A stretch of DNA of 36,613 nucleotides, from contig CALFTK010000038.1 of assembly GCA_937916465.1 (NCBI GenBank), positions 1 to 36,613 on the forward strand. The letters run 5' to 3'. Positions 24,694 to 32,906 of this stretch are shown one piece after another. The notes under the pieces were generated by a model, which was not told where the DNA came from, ran no database searches, and worked only from the letters and a program-made list of their open reading frames with translations. The DNA is from an uncultured Bacteroidales bacterium. GTDB taxonomy: Bacteria; Bacteroidota; Bacteroidia; Bacteroidales; Bacteroidaceae. The position numbers were made by a program, and so were the translations under genes. Within the stretch, counting starts at the first letter, position 1. The number at the start of each line of letters is the position of its first letter.

Positions 24694-26568
24694 TTATCTA
24701 TTCAAAAGAACAAGCAGTACATTTATGTCGCTTGGCGATACTCCTGGAATTCTGCTGGCTTCGGCCAAGGTTTCAGGATTTATTCTGGCAAGTTTCTGTC
24801 TTGCTTCTGTAGATAGAGATTGAAGATTGCTGTAATCGAACTTGTCTTTTATCCTAATATCTTCCAGACGTTTCATTTTGTTGGCAATCTGTCTTTCTCT
24901 TTCAATATAGCCGTTGTACTTAATTGCTATTTCTGCTGCTTCAACAATCTCTTCTTTTCGTTCTATTTCAATCTTGTTTAGTTCTGCCTGCAATGGTTTG
25001 ATATATTTCTGAATGTTGTTCAGATTTATTTGTGGCCTAATAACAAGGTCTGAAAGTTTGCAACCCTCTTTAAGTGGGGTTGTGCCTAATTTCTCTAAAG
25101 AATCGTTTATAAGAGCAGGTTTTACAGAGAAGCTTCTGCAGAATCCAATAATTTGTTCTATCTGATTCTGCTTGCTCTTCATTCTGTTATATCTTTCTGT
25201 AGTAGCAAGTCCTGCATTGTAAGATTTTTCAGTAAGTCTGATGTCAGCATCGTCCTGTCTTAGCAGAATTCTGTATTCAGCTCTCGATGTGAACATTCTG
25301 TATGGTTCATCTACGCCTTTGTTTATGAGGTCATCTATAAGTACACCAATATATGCTTCGTCGCGTCCTAAAGTGAATGGAGTGCCGCCATGGCAGTTTA
25401 TGTGGGCGTTTATACCGGCTATAATTCCTTGTCCTGCAGCCTCTTCGTAACCCGTTGTGCCGTTTACCTGACCTGCCATAAACAGGTTCTTTATAACTTT
25501 AGATTCAAGGTTGCGTTTTAGTTGTGTGGGGTCAAAATAGTCATATTCTATTGCGTAACCCGGTCTATATACCACCAGATCTCTAAAAGCGGGTATCTCT
25601 TTTAATGCTCTAATCTGTATATCCATGGGCATTGATGATGAGAATCCGTTAAGGTACATTTCGTTTGTATCTTCGCCTTCGGGTTCAAGGAACAGCTGGT
25701 GTTGTTCTCTGTCTGGGAATGTAACCAGTTTTGTCTCTATGCTTGGGCAGTAACGTGGGCCTATGCTCTGTATTTGTCCATTGTAGAGTGGGGAATCCTT
25801 CAATCCTGAACGCAGAATGTCGTGCACCTTACTATTTGTAAAACAGGTCCAGCAGCATAACTGTTTCAGTTGGGTAGGGGAGTCCATGAATGAAAAACGG
25901 TGGAAATCGTTCTCTCCGTCCTGACGTTCCATCTCTTCAAAATGTACGCTACGCTTGTCTATTCTTACGGGAGTGCCGGTTTTCATCCTTCCTGCTGTTA
26001 TTCCATGTCTGGTTATGGATTCGGTAAGCATATATGAAGCCGGTTCGGCTACTCTACCTCCGGGTATCTGTACGCTTCCTACGTGCATAAGTCCATTTAG
26101 GAATGTTCCGGCTGTAATAATTAGGCATTTACAACGGAATGTTGCTCCTAAAAGAGTCTTAACTCCTTGAATTTCACCGTTTTCTACAATAACTTCGGTG
26201 GCAGTGTCTTGCCAAATATTCAGATTTTCCTGGTTTTCAAGTACGTTTCTCCAAGCCCAGATAAATTTGCCTCTGTCGCATTGGGCTCTTGGACTCCACA
26301 TAGCAGGTCCTTTCGATCTGTTTAGTATTCTAAACTGTATAGCAGTTCTGTCAGTAACCAAACCGGTATGTCCTCCAAGTGCATCTATTTCCCTGACTAT
26401 CTGTCCTTTAGCTATACCGCCTATAGCTGGATTACAACTCATCTGTCCTATCTTGTTCATATCAATGGTTATAAGACAGGTTTTTGAACCCATTTGGGCG
26501 GCAGCAGCGGCGGCTTCGCATCCGGCATGACCGGCACCTACAACTACTATGTCGTACTTAAATTCCAT
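24694..26568 (-). CDS. mnmG: tRNA uridine 5-carboxymethylaminomethyl modification enzyme MnmG (GidA)
   Basis: A 624-residue FAD enzyme that works with MnmE to modify the wobble uridine (U34) of several tRNAs. The Rossmann FAD motif is GAGHAGCEAA (11-20); the GidA signatures GPRYCPSIETK, FLEPEG and AGQVNGTTGYEEAAGQG are all present, as is the C-terminal helical MnmE/tRNA-binding domain ending RIPGVSPSDINVLLVLL. Full length. It has its own promoter (26589-26596) and is probably the first gene of the minus-strand run with uvrC, dtd and deoC. The gene is divergent from the fumarate reductase operon. Confidence 0.98.
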   Translation of the reverse strand: MEFKYDIVVVGAGHAGCEAAAAAAQMGSKTCLITIDMNKIGQMSCNPAIGGIAKGQIVREIDALGGHTGLVTDRTAIQFRILNRSKGPAMWSPRAQCDRGKFIWAWRNVLENQENLNIWQDTATEVIVENGEIQGVKTLLGATFRCKCLIITAGTFLNGLMHVGSVQIPGGRVAEPASYMLTESITRHGITAGRMKTGTPVRIDKRSVHFEEMERQDGENDFHRFSFMDSPTQLKQLCCWTCFTNSKVHDILRSGLKDSPLYNGQIQSIGPRYCPSIETKLVTFPDREQHQLFLEPEGEDTNEMYLNGFSSSMPMDIQIRALKEIPAFRDLVVYRPGYAIEYDYFDPTQLKRNLESKVIKNLFMAGQVNGTTGYEEAAGQGIIAGINAHINCHGGTPFTLGRDEAYIGVLIDDLINKGVDEPYRMFTSRAEYRILLRQDDADIRLTEKSYNAGLATTERYNRMKSKQNQIEQIIGFCRSFSVKPALINDSLEKLGTTPLKEGCKLSDLVIRPQINLNNIQKYIKPLQAELNKIEIERKEEIVEAAEIAIKYNGYIERERQIANKMKRLEDIRIKDKFDYSNLQSLSTEARQKLARINPETLAEASRIPGVSPSDINVLLVLLNR

Positions 26569-26588
26569 CTCTGTTAAATAAAGTAGTG

Positions 26589-26596
26589 CAAAAGTA
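26589..26596 (-). promoter_or_regulatory. -7 promoter motif of mnmG-uvrC-dtd-deoC
   Basis: The minus strand reads TACTTTTG followed by cactac, matching TAnnTTTG. The transcript would begin about 14 nt upstream of the mnmG ATG, so the leader is short. Confidence 0.6.
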
Positions 26597-26638
26597 GCAC
26601 ATTTTGTCTATTTGAAAAACAATTAACATCATATAGTT

Positions 26639-26669
26639 GTTGTGTTAAAAATGAAAAAATGTATCTTTG
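26639..26669 (+). promoter_or_regulatory. -33/-7 promoter of the fumarate reductase operon
   Basis: GTTG at 26639-26642 and TATCTTTG at 26662-26669 are separated by 19 bases, the spacing expected for the Bacteroidetes primary sigma factor (TTTG-N19-TAnnTTTG). The leader is about 45 nt. Confidence 0.65.
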
Positions 26670-26720
26670 CAGAATATTAGATTATTAATATAAACTAAAT
26701 AACAACAAATTTTAAACTTT

Positions 26721-27449
26721 ATGTGGTTAATTAATTCATCCATCGGAAGAAAGTTGGTGATGAGTGTTTCAGGATTGGGTCTTATCCTTTTCTTGACATT
26801 TCACATGGCGATGAACGCTGTTGCACTCTTCTCAGGCGAAGGGTACAACAAGGTGTGTGAGTTTTTGGGAGCAAACTGGTATGCACTTGTTGCAACTGTA
26901 GGTTTGGCAGCTCTCGTAGTTATTCACATTGTGTATGCTTTCATACTGCAGATTCAGAACCGCAGAGCTCGCGGTAGCGAACGTTATGCAGTAACTGCAA
27001 AACCAAAAGGTGTTGAGTGGGCTTCACAGAATATGTTGGTACTTGGTATCATCGTAATCTTGGGTCTTGCATTACATTTGGTACACTTCTGGTCAAAGAT
27101 GCAGCTTACTGAAATTGTTGGCGGACACGAAGCTTTGGTTTACCAGGGCATGTCAATTGCTCCAACAAATGGTGCTGCACTTATCGCTATCAATTTCTCA
27201 AATCCATTGACAGTTGCTATCTATGTAATATGGTTGGCAGCAATTTGGTTCCACCTTTCACATGGTTTCTGGAGTGCTTTGCACACTATCGGTTGGAATG
27301 GTAAGAACTGGATTAAACGTCTTGAGGTTATCAGCAATGTTTATACCACTATCATCGTTATCGGCTTTATTGCCGTTCCTCTGTTGTTCCTTGCACAGAG
27401 CCTGATAGATTCAAACTTTGTTTTGGAGTATGTAAAGAGTACTTTATAA
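26721..27449 (+). CDS. frdC: Succinate dehydrogenase/fumarate reductase cytochrome b subunit
   Basis: A 242-residue membrane anchor with five predicted helices (around residues 12-35, 55-78, 103-125, 163-188 and 207-228). Candidate haem-ligand histidines in the helices are His28, His69, His119, His122, His178 and His181, consistent with a di-haem cytochrome b of the Wolinella/B. subtilis type. It binds menaquinone and anchors subunits A and B to the inner membrane. First gene of a three-gene operon with short gaps (21 and 15 bases). In Bacteroidetes this complex usually works as fumarate reductase during anaerobic growth, but direction cannot be read from sequence. Confidence 0.95.
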   Translation: MWLINSSIGRKLVMSVSGLGLILFLTFHMAMNAVALFSGEGYNKVCEFLGANWYALVATVGLAALVVIHIVYAFILQIQNRRARGSERYAVTAKPKGVEWASQNMLVLGIIVILGLALHLVHFWSKMQLTEIVGGHEALVYQGMSIAPTNGAALIAINFSNPLTVAIYVIWLAAIWFHLSHGFWSALHTIGWNGKNWIKRLEVISNVYTTIIVIGFIAVPLLFLAQSLIDSNFVLEYVKSTL

Positions 27450-27470
27450 TTTGAAAATCGTCAATAATTT

Positions 27471-29429
27471 ATGGCTACAATAGATTCAAAAATTCCGGAA
27501 GGACCATTAGCAGAAAAATGGACCAACTATAAGGCTCATCAGAAATTGGTGAACCCTGCAAACAAACGTAAACTTGATATCATCGTTGTAGGTTCAGGTC
27601 TTGCAGGCGCATCTGCAGCAGCTACTTTAGGTGATTTGGGTTTCAAAGTGAAATGTTTCTGTATTCAAGATTCTCCACGTCGTGCTCACTCAATTGCAGC
27701 ACAGGGTGGTATCAATGCAGCAAAGAACTATCAGAATGACGGTGACTCTGTATATCGTCTTTTCTACGATACTATAAAAGGTGGTGACTATCGTTCACGT
27801 GAAGCTAACGTATATCGTTTGGCAGAAGTTTCTAACAATATCATTGACCAGTGTGTAGCACAGGGTGTTCCTTTTGCACGCGAATATGGTGGTACTTTGG
27901 CTAACCGTTCATTCGGTGGTGCTCAGGTATCGCGAACATTCTATGCCCGCGGTCAAACCGGACAGCAGCTGTTGTTAGGTGCTTATTCAGCACTCAGCTA
28001 TCAGGTTAATCAGGGTAATGTTGAACTGTTCACACGTTGCGAAATGCTTGATTTGGTTCTTGTTAAGGACGAAAACGGTAAGGAACGTGCACGCGGTATC
28101 ATCTATCGTGACCTTGTAACAGGTGAAATTAAGCGTTGTTCAGCACACGCTGTAGTTATTGGTACAGGTGGTTATGGTAATGCTTACTTCTTGTCAACAA
28201 ACGCTATGGGTAGTAACGGTTCTGCAGCTATGCAGTGCTACCGTAAAGGTGCTTGGTTTGCTAACCCTGCATTTGCACAGATTCACCCAACCTGTATTCC
28301 TGTTCATGGTGACAAGCAGTCAAAACTTACTTTGATGTCTGAATCACTGCGTAATGACGGTCGTATTTGGGTTCCAAAGAAACTGGAAGATGCTAAGGCA
28401 CTTCAGGCAGGTACAAAGAAACCTAATGATATTCCTGATGAAGATAGAGACTTCTATTTGGAGCGTCGTTATCCTGCATTTGGTAACCTGGTTCCTCGTG
28501 ACGTTGCATCACGTGCTGCAAAAGAGCGTTGCGATAAGGGCTTTGGTGTAAACAACACCGGTTTGGCAGTATTCCTGGATTTCAAATATGCTATTCAGCG
28601 TCTTGGTAAACAGGCTGTTGCAGACAGATATGGTAACCTGTTCGATATGTACGAAGAGATTACAGACGATAATCCATACGAGACACCAATGATGATCTTC
28701 CCGGCTATTCACTATACAATGGGTGGTATTTGGGTTGACTACGAACTACAGACATCAATCCCAGGTTTGTTCGCTATTGGTGAATGTAACTTCTCTGACC
28801 ACGGTGCTAACCGCTTAGGTGCTTCTGCTCTTATGCAGGGTCTTGCCGATGGTTACTTTGTACTGCCTTACACTATCCAGAACTATCTGGCAGACCAGAT
28901 TCAGGTTCCACGTTTCAGCACAGATCTTCCTGAATTTGAGGCAGCTGAAAAGGGCGTAAAGGAGAAGATAGAAAAGATTATGGCTATCAAGGGTTCACGT
29001 TCTGTTGACTCTATCCATAAGGAACTTGGTCACATTATGTGGGAATATGTTGGTATGGGACGTACAGAACAGTCTCTAAAGACCGCTCTTGCAGAATTGG
29101 AGAAGGTAGAAAAGGTATTCTGGTCCGATTTGCGTGTAGTAGGTGTTGCCGATACATTGAATGTTGAACTTGAAAAGGCTCTACGTCTTCTTGACTTTAT
29201 TGAAATTGGTAAGTTGATGGCTTACGATGCATTGAACCGTGAGGAGTCTTGTGGCGGCCACTTCCGCGAAGAACATCAGACTCCGGAAGGCGAAGCACTG
29301 CGTCATGATGACCAGTTCTCATACGTGGCTTGTTGGGAATTCCAGGGTGAAGGTAAATCACCTGAATTGCTGAAAGAGCCTCTGAACTATGAGTATATCA
29401 AGGTACAAACACGTAATTACAAGAATTAA
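27471..29429 (+). CDS. frdA: Fumarate reductase/succinate dehydrogenase flavoprotein subunit
   Basis: A 652-residue flavoprotein carrying the dicarboxylate active site. The dinucleotide-binding motif is GSGLAG (41-46); the covalent FAD histidine is His73 in RRAHSIAAQGGINA. Later motifs include HYTMGGIWVDYELQTSIPGL, IGECNFSDHGANRLGASALM and the C-terminal helical domain. Length is typical of the Bacteroidetes group. Codon use is strongly biased (CGT for Arg, AAC for Asn, GGT for Gly), as expected for an abundant protein and clearly different from porZ. Confidence 0.97.
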   Translation: MATIDSKIPEGPLAEKWTNYKAHQKLVNPANKRKLDIIVVGSGLAGASAAATLGDLGFKVKCFCIQDSPRRAHSIAAQGGINAAKNYQNDGDSVYRLFYDTIKGGDYRSREANVYRLAEVSNNIIDQCVAQGVPFAREYGGTLANRSFGGAQVSRTFYARGQTGQQLLLGAYSALSYQVNQGNVELFTRCEMLDLVLVKDENGKERARGIIYRDLVTGEIKRCSAHAVVIGTGGYGNAYFLSTNAMGSNGSAAMQCYRKGAWFANPAFAQIHPTCIPVHGDKQSKLTLMSESLRNDGRIWVPKKLEDAKALQAGTKKPNDIPDEDRDFYLERRYPAFGNLVPRDVASRAAKERCDKGFGVNNTGLAVFLDFKYAIQRLGKQAVADRYGNLFDMYEEITDDNPYETPMMIFPAIHYTMGGIWVDYELQTSIPGLFAIGECNFSDHGANRLGASALMQGLADGYFVLPYTIQNYLADQIQVPRFSTDLPEFEAAEKGVKEKIEKIMAIKGSRSVDSIHKELGHIMWEYVGMGRTEQSLKTALAELEKVEKVFWSDLRVVGVADTLNVELEKALRLLDFIEIGKLMAYDALNREESCGGHFREEHQTPEGEALRHDDQFSYVACWEFQGEGKSPELLKEPLNYEYIKVQTRNYKN

Positions 29430-29444
29430 TAAACTGCATTCATT

Positions 29445-30200
29445 ATGGAAAAAAATATAAGTTTTACACTGAAAGTATGGCGTCAGAGAGGCCCAAAAGA
29501 GAAAGGTGCTTTCAAAGAGTATAAGATGCAGGATATACCTACCGATACCTCTTTCCTTGAAATGCTTGACATTCTCAACGAACAGTTGGTAAACAAAGGT
29601 GAAGAGCCTGTAGTATTTGATCACGACTGCCGTGAAGGTATCTGCGGTATGTGTTCACTTTATGTAAATGGTCACCCACACGGACCTTCAACAGGTGCAA
29701 CAACCTGTCAGCTTTATATGCGTAAGTTCAATGATGGCGATGTAATCACAGTAGAACCTTGGCGTTCAGCTGGTTTCCCTGTTATCAGAGACCTTATGGT
29801 TGACCGTGGTGCATACGATAAGATTATGCAGGCAGGTGGTTATGTATCTATCAACACCGGTGGTGTTCCTGACGGTAATGCTATTCCTATCTCGAAAGAG
29901 AAGGCCGATTTGGCTATGGACGCAGCTTCTTGTATTGGTTGCGGTGCTTGCGTAGCAGCTTGTAAGAATGGTTCTGCTATGTTGTTTGTAAGTGCTAAGG
30001 TTAGCCAGTTGGCACTTCTTCCACAGGGTCAGGTAGAGGCTGCACGTCGTGCAAAAGCTATGTTGGCAAAGATGGATGAACTTGGATTTGGTAACTGTAC
30101 CAACACTCGCGCTTGCGAAGCTGAATGTCCAAAATGTATCTCTATCAGCAACATTGCTCGTTTGAACCGCGAATTTATTAGCGCAAAGTTCAAAGATTAA
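29445..30200 (+). CDS. frdB: Fumarate reductase/succinate dehydrogenase iron-sulfur subunit
   Basis: A 251-residue electron-transfer subunit. [2Fe-2S] ligands are Cys62, Cys67, Cys70 and Cys88 (CREGICGMC and TTC). The [4Fe-4S] cluster uses Cys163, Cys166 and Cys169 (CIGCGAC) with Cys228-Pro, and the [3Fe-4S] cluster uses Cys173, Cys218 and Cys224, the assignment following the Wolinella FrdB pattern. All ligands are present. Same biased codon use as frdA. Followed by a terminator at 30232-30266. Confidence 0.97.
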   Translation: MEKNISFTLKVWRQRGPKEKGAFKEYKMQDIPTDTSFLEMLDILNEQLVNKGEEPVVFDHDCREGICGMCSLYVNGHPHGPSTGATTCQLYMRKFNDGDVITVEPWRSAGFPVIRDLMVDRGAYDKIMQAGGYVSINTGGVPDGNAIPISKEKADLAMDAASCIGCGACVAACKNGSAMLFVSAKVSQLALLPQGQVEAARRAKAMLAKMDELGFGNCTNTRACEAECPKCISISNIARLNREFISAKFKD

Positions 30201-30231
30201 TACGCTAAATAGTAGCATATATTTAATAGGT

Positions 30232-30266
30232 GGGTGTGCTTTTGAATAAGTGCACCCGCTTTTTTT
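30232..30266 (+). terminator. Rho-independent terminator of the fumarate reductase operon
   Basis: GGGTGTGC (30232-30239) pairs with GTGCACCC (30250-30257), including two G-U pairs; two more A-T pairs extend the stem inward, and a run of seven T residues follows at 30260-30266. It lies 32 bases after the frdB stop. Confidence 0.85.
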
Positions 30267-30319
30267 CTTGTTATTTACTCTATGCTTTGTAACTAGTTTT
30301 GTAAAAATAGATACTATTT

Positions 30320-30350
30320 TTTGCAATAAGTTGAAAAAGAACTATCTTTG
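30320..30350 (+). promoter_or_regulatory. -33/-7 promoter of tRNA-Leu
   Basis: TTTG (30320-30323) and TATCTTTG (30343-30350) are separated by exactly 19 bases, a textbook Bacteroidetes promoter. The tRNA begins 26 bases after the -7 motif. Confidence 0.7.
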
Positions 30351-30375
30351 CACCGCAGAAATGTCTGACTGGTCT

Positions 30376-30460
30376 GCTCGAATGGTGGAATGGTAGACAC
30401 GAGGGACTTAAAATCCCTTGGCCATAACCGGCTGTGCGGGTTCGAGTCCCGCTTCGAGCA
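30376..30460 (+). tRNA. tRNA-Leu (anticodon UAA)
   Basis: An 85-base class II tRNA. The acceptor stem GCTCGAA pairs with TTCGAGC; the discriminator is A at 30460. The D-arm contains GGTAGACAC. The anticodon stem AGGGA/TCCCT holds the loop CTTAAAA, giving anticodon TAA (reads UUA). A long variable arm (TGGCCATAACCGGCTGTG) is as expected for Leu. The T-arm is GCGGGTTCGAGTCCCGC. After the discriminator the genome reads CCG, so the CCA end is not encoded. Confidence 0.96.
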
Positions 30461-30465
30461 CCGAA

Positions 30466-30512
30466 AAAATCCCTAAATATTGATTTCTCAAATATTTAGG
30501 GATTTTGTTTTT
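30466..30512 (+). terminator. Terminator hairpin after tRNA-Leu
   Basis: A 16-bp perfect stem (30466-30481 with 30491-30506; core AATCCCTAAATATT) has a 9-base loop and a T-rich tail. It begins six bases after the tRNA. Its A-rich left flank means it could also act on the minus-strand gene ending at 30577, so it may be bidirectional. Confidence 0.85.
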
Positions 30513-30576
30513 CTGATTCAATGTGCGTCGTACCTCTGACAATTATATTTTTAAATTTTTCTTCATAAACACGAAT

Positions 30577-32424
30577 TTAATTTTTAATCTTGTACTTTTG
30601 TTTGGGATGGTTTGGTGTACCAGGGTATAGCATTTCTATGGTTTTTTCTTTTAACATACGCGGAATAATGTGGTTGCGAAGATATTTATAATTTTTACCA
30701 ACACGTAAGGCAATGTCTTCTAATGAAATCCATTCTCTGCAAACTACTCTTATTAATTCATTCATTTGTTGATTGGACAGTCTCTTTTTTGATGAGGTTG
30801 CCACATTATTCTCTGAGGTTGCCACATTATTCTCTGAGGTTGCCACATTTTTCTCCGAGGTTGCCATATTAGTTCCTGGGCTTGTTATAGAGAATAAGTT
30901 ATTGCTACTCTTCTCAGGAAGATAATATTTCATACCTCTGCCATATCCTTGAGAAACGAGTAGTCCATTTTGACACATACGTTTCAACAACTCAGATATT
31001 TGTCCTTTATGTAAATTAAGAGAATAACGTAATCTTTCATTTGTAACACTACCTTCATCACATGTTAAAGCTAAAACAGAAAAGACTTCATGCTCAAAAT
31101 TATTTGTTATGCTTCCAAACTTTTCCTCTAATTTTAATTTTACATTCTCTGAAAGTAAAGATTCCATTGGCATAATCAGCTCAACTTTATCAGGTTTTTG
31201 ATGTTCATCTAACATTGGTGCTCTCCAGTTGGATTCTTTCCAACCTTTTAAGATTTTGTCTGTACCACTTCCAGCCTTTTCTGCTACACCTAACATTGAA
31301 AACATTTTCTGTAGCGATTTATTGCGGCATACACTTTCACCTCCAGAATAATATTGTTCTTTTGAAACCAACATAGTACCGGGATTTGAAAACACAAAAG
31401 CATTTGTATTGTGCTTAACAACAAGCGAAGCATCTTCTGTATAATCGGCATGCACACATAGATTAATTAGAGCTTCTCTGACAGCTATATGAGCAGGTGT
31501 TTCATCCTTGCGAGTGTTACCTTCCAACTTAAAAGGTTTAGGCAATACCGATTGTAATCTTGGTAAAACTCTCTGATAAAAGTTAAATAAGTTGGCCTCC
31601 CAAGTACCATCTGCACATATTCGGTTTGTCCATCTCACGTTTTCATCTTCAGTGAGATGTTCACGATAGTCAGGGAAAAAGTTTGGAGTACATTCAGGAT
31701 CTGTAATAGATTCGTTTTTGCCAAACATAAGTAATCCTGCAACAGTAAAACCTTCTTCACCTGTATCTCTGTCTTTACGGTATCCGCCAAGTTTTTTTAG
31801 TAAATCCAATTCATTGAGTGTCAGCCACGGGTGATCAGGGGAAGAAATACTAAATTTTTGGCGATATGCTTGGATTGTCTCCTTATCAATATCATCCATC
31901 GTATAATTTTTCAGTATGCGACTATCAGCTGGATGCTTTTCATCCGCATCTGAATACATTCGTATTACTTCTTTTCGTGTACATAGGTAATCACCTTCAA
32001 AATTACGTTTGTAGGTACCATTGTAAGGATCTGTAGCTTTGAATATAGGACGTTGCTCTTTGTTGGCCCTTGGTACAAAGAAGAGCAAAAACTTATATCC
32101 TTTATATTCAGCATCTAGCACATTGTTCTCATTCATTAGATTGCAACTGATGGTAGAACGATTGTTTACATTGTTCCAAAAATCTTTTTTGTACTTTTCT
32201 ATTTGTTCGTCTGAAAGTCCATTAAGTAAAAATTTACCATCGGTTTCTTTTACCCCAAACACGATAGTGCCACCATTTGTGTTGGCAAAAGCAGAATAGG
32301 TGTTCCAAAAACTACCTGGAAAACCACCTGCCGCACTTTTAAATTCTATATCATCACACTCTGTTTGATTAAGAAGTGTATCTAGATAATCATTAAAACC
32401 CTGTATGTTCCTAACTTCTATCAT
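30577..32424 (-). CDS. AlbA_2/Schlafen-type ATP-binding protein with C-terminal winged helices
   Basis: A 615-residue protein. The N-terminal AlbA_2 (Schlafen AAA_4-like) domain shows IEFKSAAGGFP and AFANTNGGTIVFGVKE (about 26-62). The central part has the GHKL-like ATP-binding C-terminal module seen with it: REALINLCVHADYTE, FSNPGTML and EKAGSGTDKI. Two winged-helix regions follow (about 440-500 and 560-610), separated by a linker of four seven-residue repeats (N-V-A-T-S-E-N). This family is often annotated as a putative transcriptional regulator or helicase-like; its function is not settled, and some relatives occur in defence or stress contexts. It stands alone between tRNA-Leu and a repeat-rich gap, which suggests an accessory insertion. 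Confidence 0.88.
   Translation of the reverse strand: MIEVRNIQGFNDYLDTLLNQTECDDIEFKSAAGGFPGSFWNTYSAFANTNGGTIVFGVKETDGKFLLNGLSDEQIEKYKKDFWNNVNNRSTISCNLMNENNVLDAEYKGYKFLLFFVPRANKEQRPIFKATDPYNGTYKRNFEGDYLCTRKEVIRMYSDADEKHPADSRILKNYTMDDIDKETIQAYRQKFSISSPDHPWLTLNELDLLKKLGGYRKDRDTGEEGFTVAGLLMFGKNESITDPECTPNFFPDYREHLTEDENVRWTNRICADGTWEANLFNFYQRVLPRLQSVLPKPFKLEGNTRKDETPAHIAVREALINLCVHADYTEDASLVVKHNTNAFVFSNPGTMLVSKEQYYSGGESVCRNKSLQKMFSMLGVAEKAGSGTDKILKGWKESNWRAPMLDEHQKPDKVELIMPMESLLSENVKLKLEEKFGSITNNFEHEVFSVLALTCDEGSVTNERLRYSLNLHKGQISELLKRMCQNGLLVSQGYGRGMKYYLPEKSSNNLFSITSPGTNMATSEKNVATSENNVATSENNVATSSKKRLSNQQMNELIRVVCREWISLEDIALRVGKNYKYLRNHIIPRMLKEKTIEMLYPGTPNHPKQKYKIKN
30794..30877. repeat. Four-copy 21-bp tandem repeat inside the AlbA_2 gene
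   Basis: Units 30794-30814 and 30815-30835 are identical; 30836-30856 differs at a couple of bases and 30857-30877 is more diverged. Each unit starts gaggttgcca on the plus strand. The period is a multiple of three, so copy-number change would lengthen or shorten the linker by seven residues without breaking the frame. Confidence 0.92.
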
Positions 32425-32706
32425 AAATAGGTATTTTATTTAGTAAAACCCTCATCGAAGTGATGTCATAGTACTTCAATAATACTTCGTCTTCTTGAAG
32501 GAGTGATTTTTAAGTAAAGTCGCCTACGATGACGATGATTTGAAAGTTCTTCTACCTGCCTTATTCTTTAAACCATAGCGAAGCACTTCTAAACTAGTGT
32601 CTTTCATCTTTACCGTCATTTATTGTATCAAACGCAAGTTTAGTAATTATTTATTAAACAAAAAACAAGTATGAGTATTATTTTTATTAAATTAAAAAAT
32701 AAGTTT

Positions 32707-32721
32707 GCTTTCACTATCTTT
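32707..32721. repeat. 15-bp direct repeat, left copy
   Basis: gctttcactatcttt is identical to 32869-32883. Here the promoter-like octamer reads TATCTTTA, so it is probably inactive. CTATCTT within it also pairs with AAGATAG at 32726-32732 to form a short hairpin. Confidence 0.85.
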
Positions 32722-32725
32722 AAAT

Positions 32726-32882
32726 AAGATAGGATGCGCCTCGGGAGAAAAAACTAAACGCGTTGCGTTTGTTTTTTATTATGCTTCGTTCATCCGAAGT
32801 TTAGTAGCAAGCTACCACTTCGTCTTCACTCATCATAAAAATAAGCCTGCTTATTTTTTCTCCGCTCGGCTTTCACTATCTT
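32726..32882. repeat. Imperfect inverted-repeat element (157 bp)
   Basis: The left arm contains AAGATAG (32726-32732) and GGAGAAAAAA (32744-32753), 11 bases apart. The right arm contains TTTTTTCTCC (32854-32863) and CTATCTT (32876-32882), 12 bases apart. Both blocks are perfect reverse complements; the GC-rich spacers (gatgcgcctcg and gctcggctttca) are only loosely related. I see no target-site duplication. Confidence 0.6.
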
Positions 32883-32884
32883 TG
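32877..32884 (+). promoter_or_regulatory. -7 promoter motif of the carboxylesterase operon
   Basis: TATCTTTG matches TAnnTTTG and lies within the right arm of the inverted repeat. The ATG is only 22 bases further on, so the leader would be about 16 nt. Confidence 0.6.
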
Positions 32885-32906
32885 TCCCACATATAAAATA
32901 TCTGAT

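Larger units (their letters stand above)
32425..32906. other. 482-base gap rich in hairpins and inverted repeats
   Basis: I see no gene here; the short plus-strand open frame at 32705-32896 lies across the repeats and has no credible protein. The left part (32425-32640) has no clear structure and no good promoter for the AlbA_2 gene. The right part contains a 15-bp direct repeat, a pair of imperfect inverted arms about 30 bases long, and internal hairpins, including AAAAATAAGC with GCTTATTTTT around a two-base loop and AAACGC with GCGTTT. The carboxylesterase promoter is at its right end. Confidence 0.6.

Noticed and set aside
32705..32896. A 63-codon open frame upstream of the carboxylesterase
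   Set aside because: It runs through the direct and inverted repeats and over the promoter, and its product has no credible composition.
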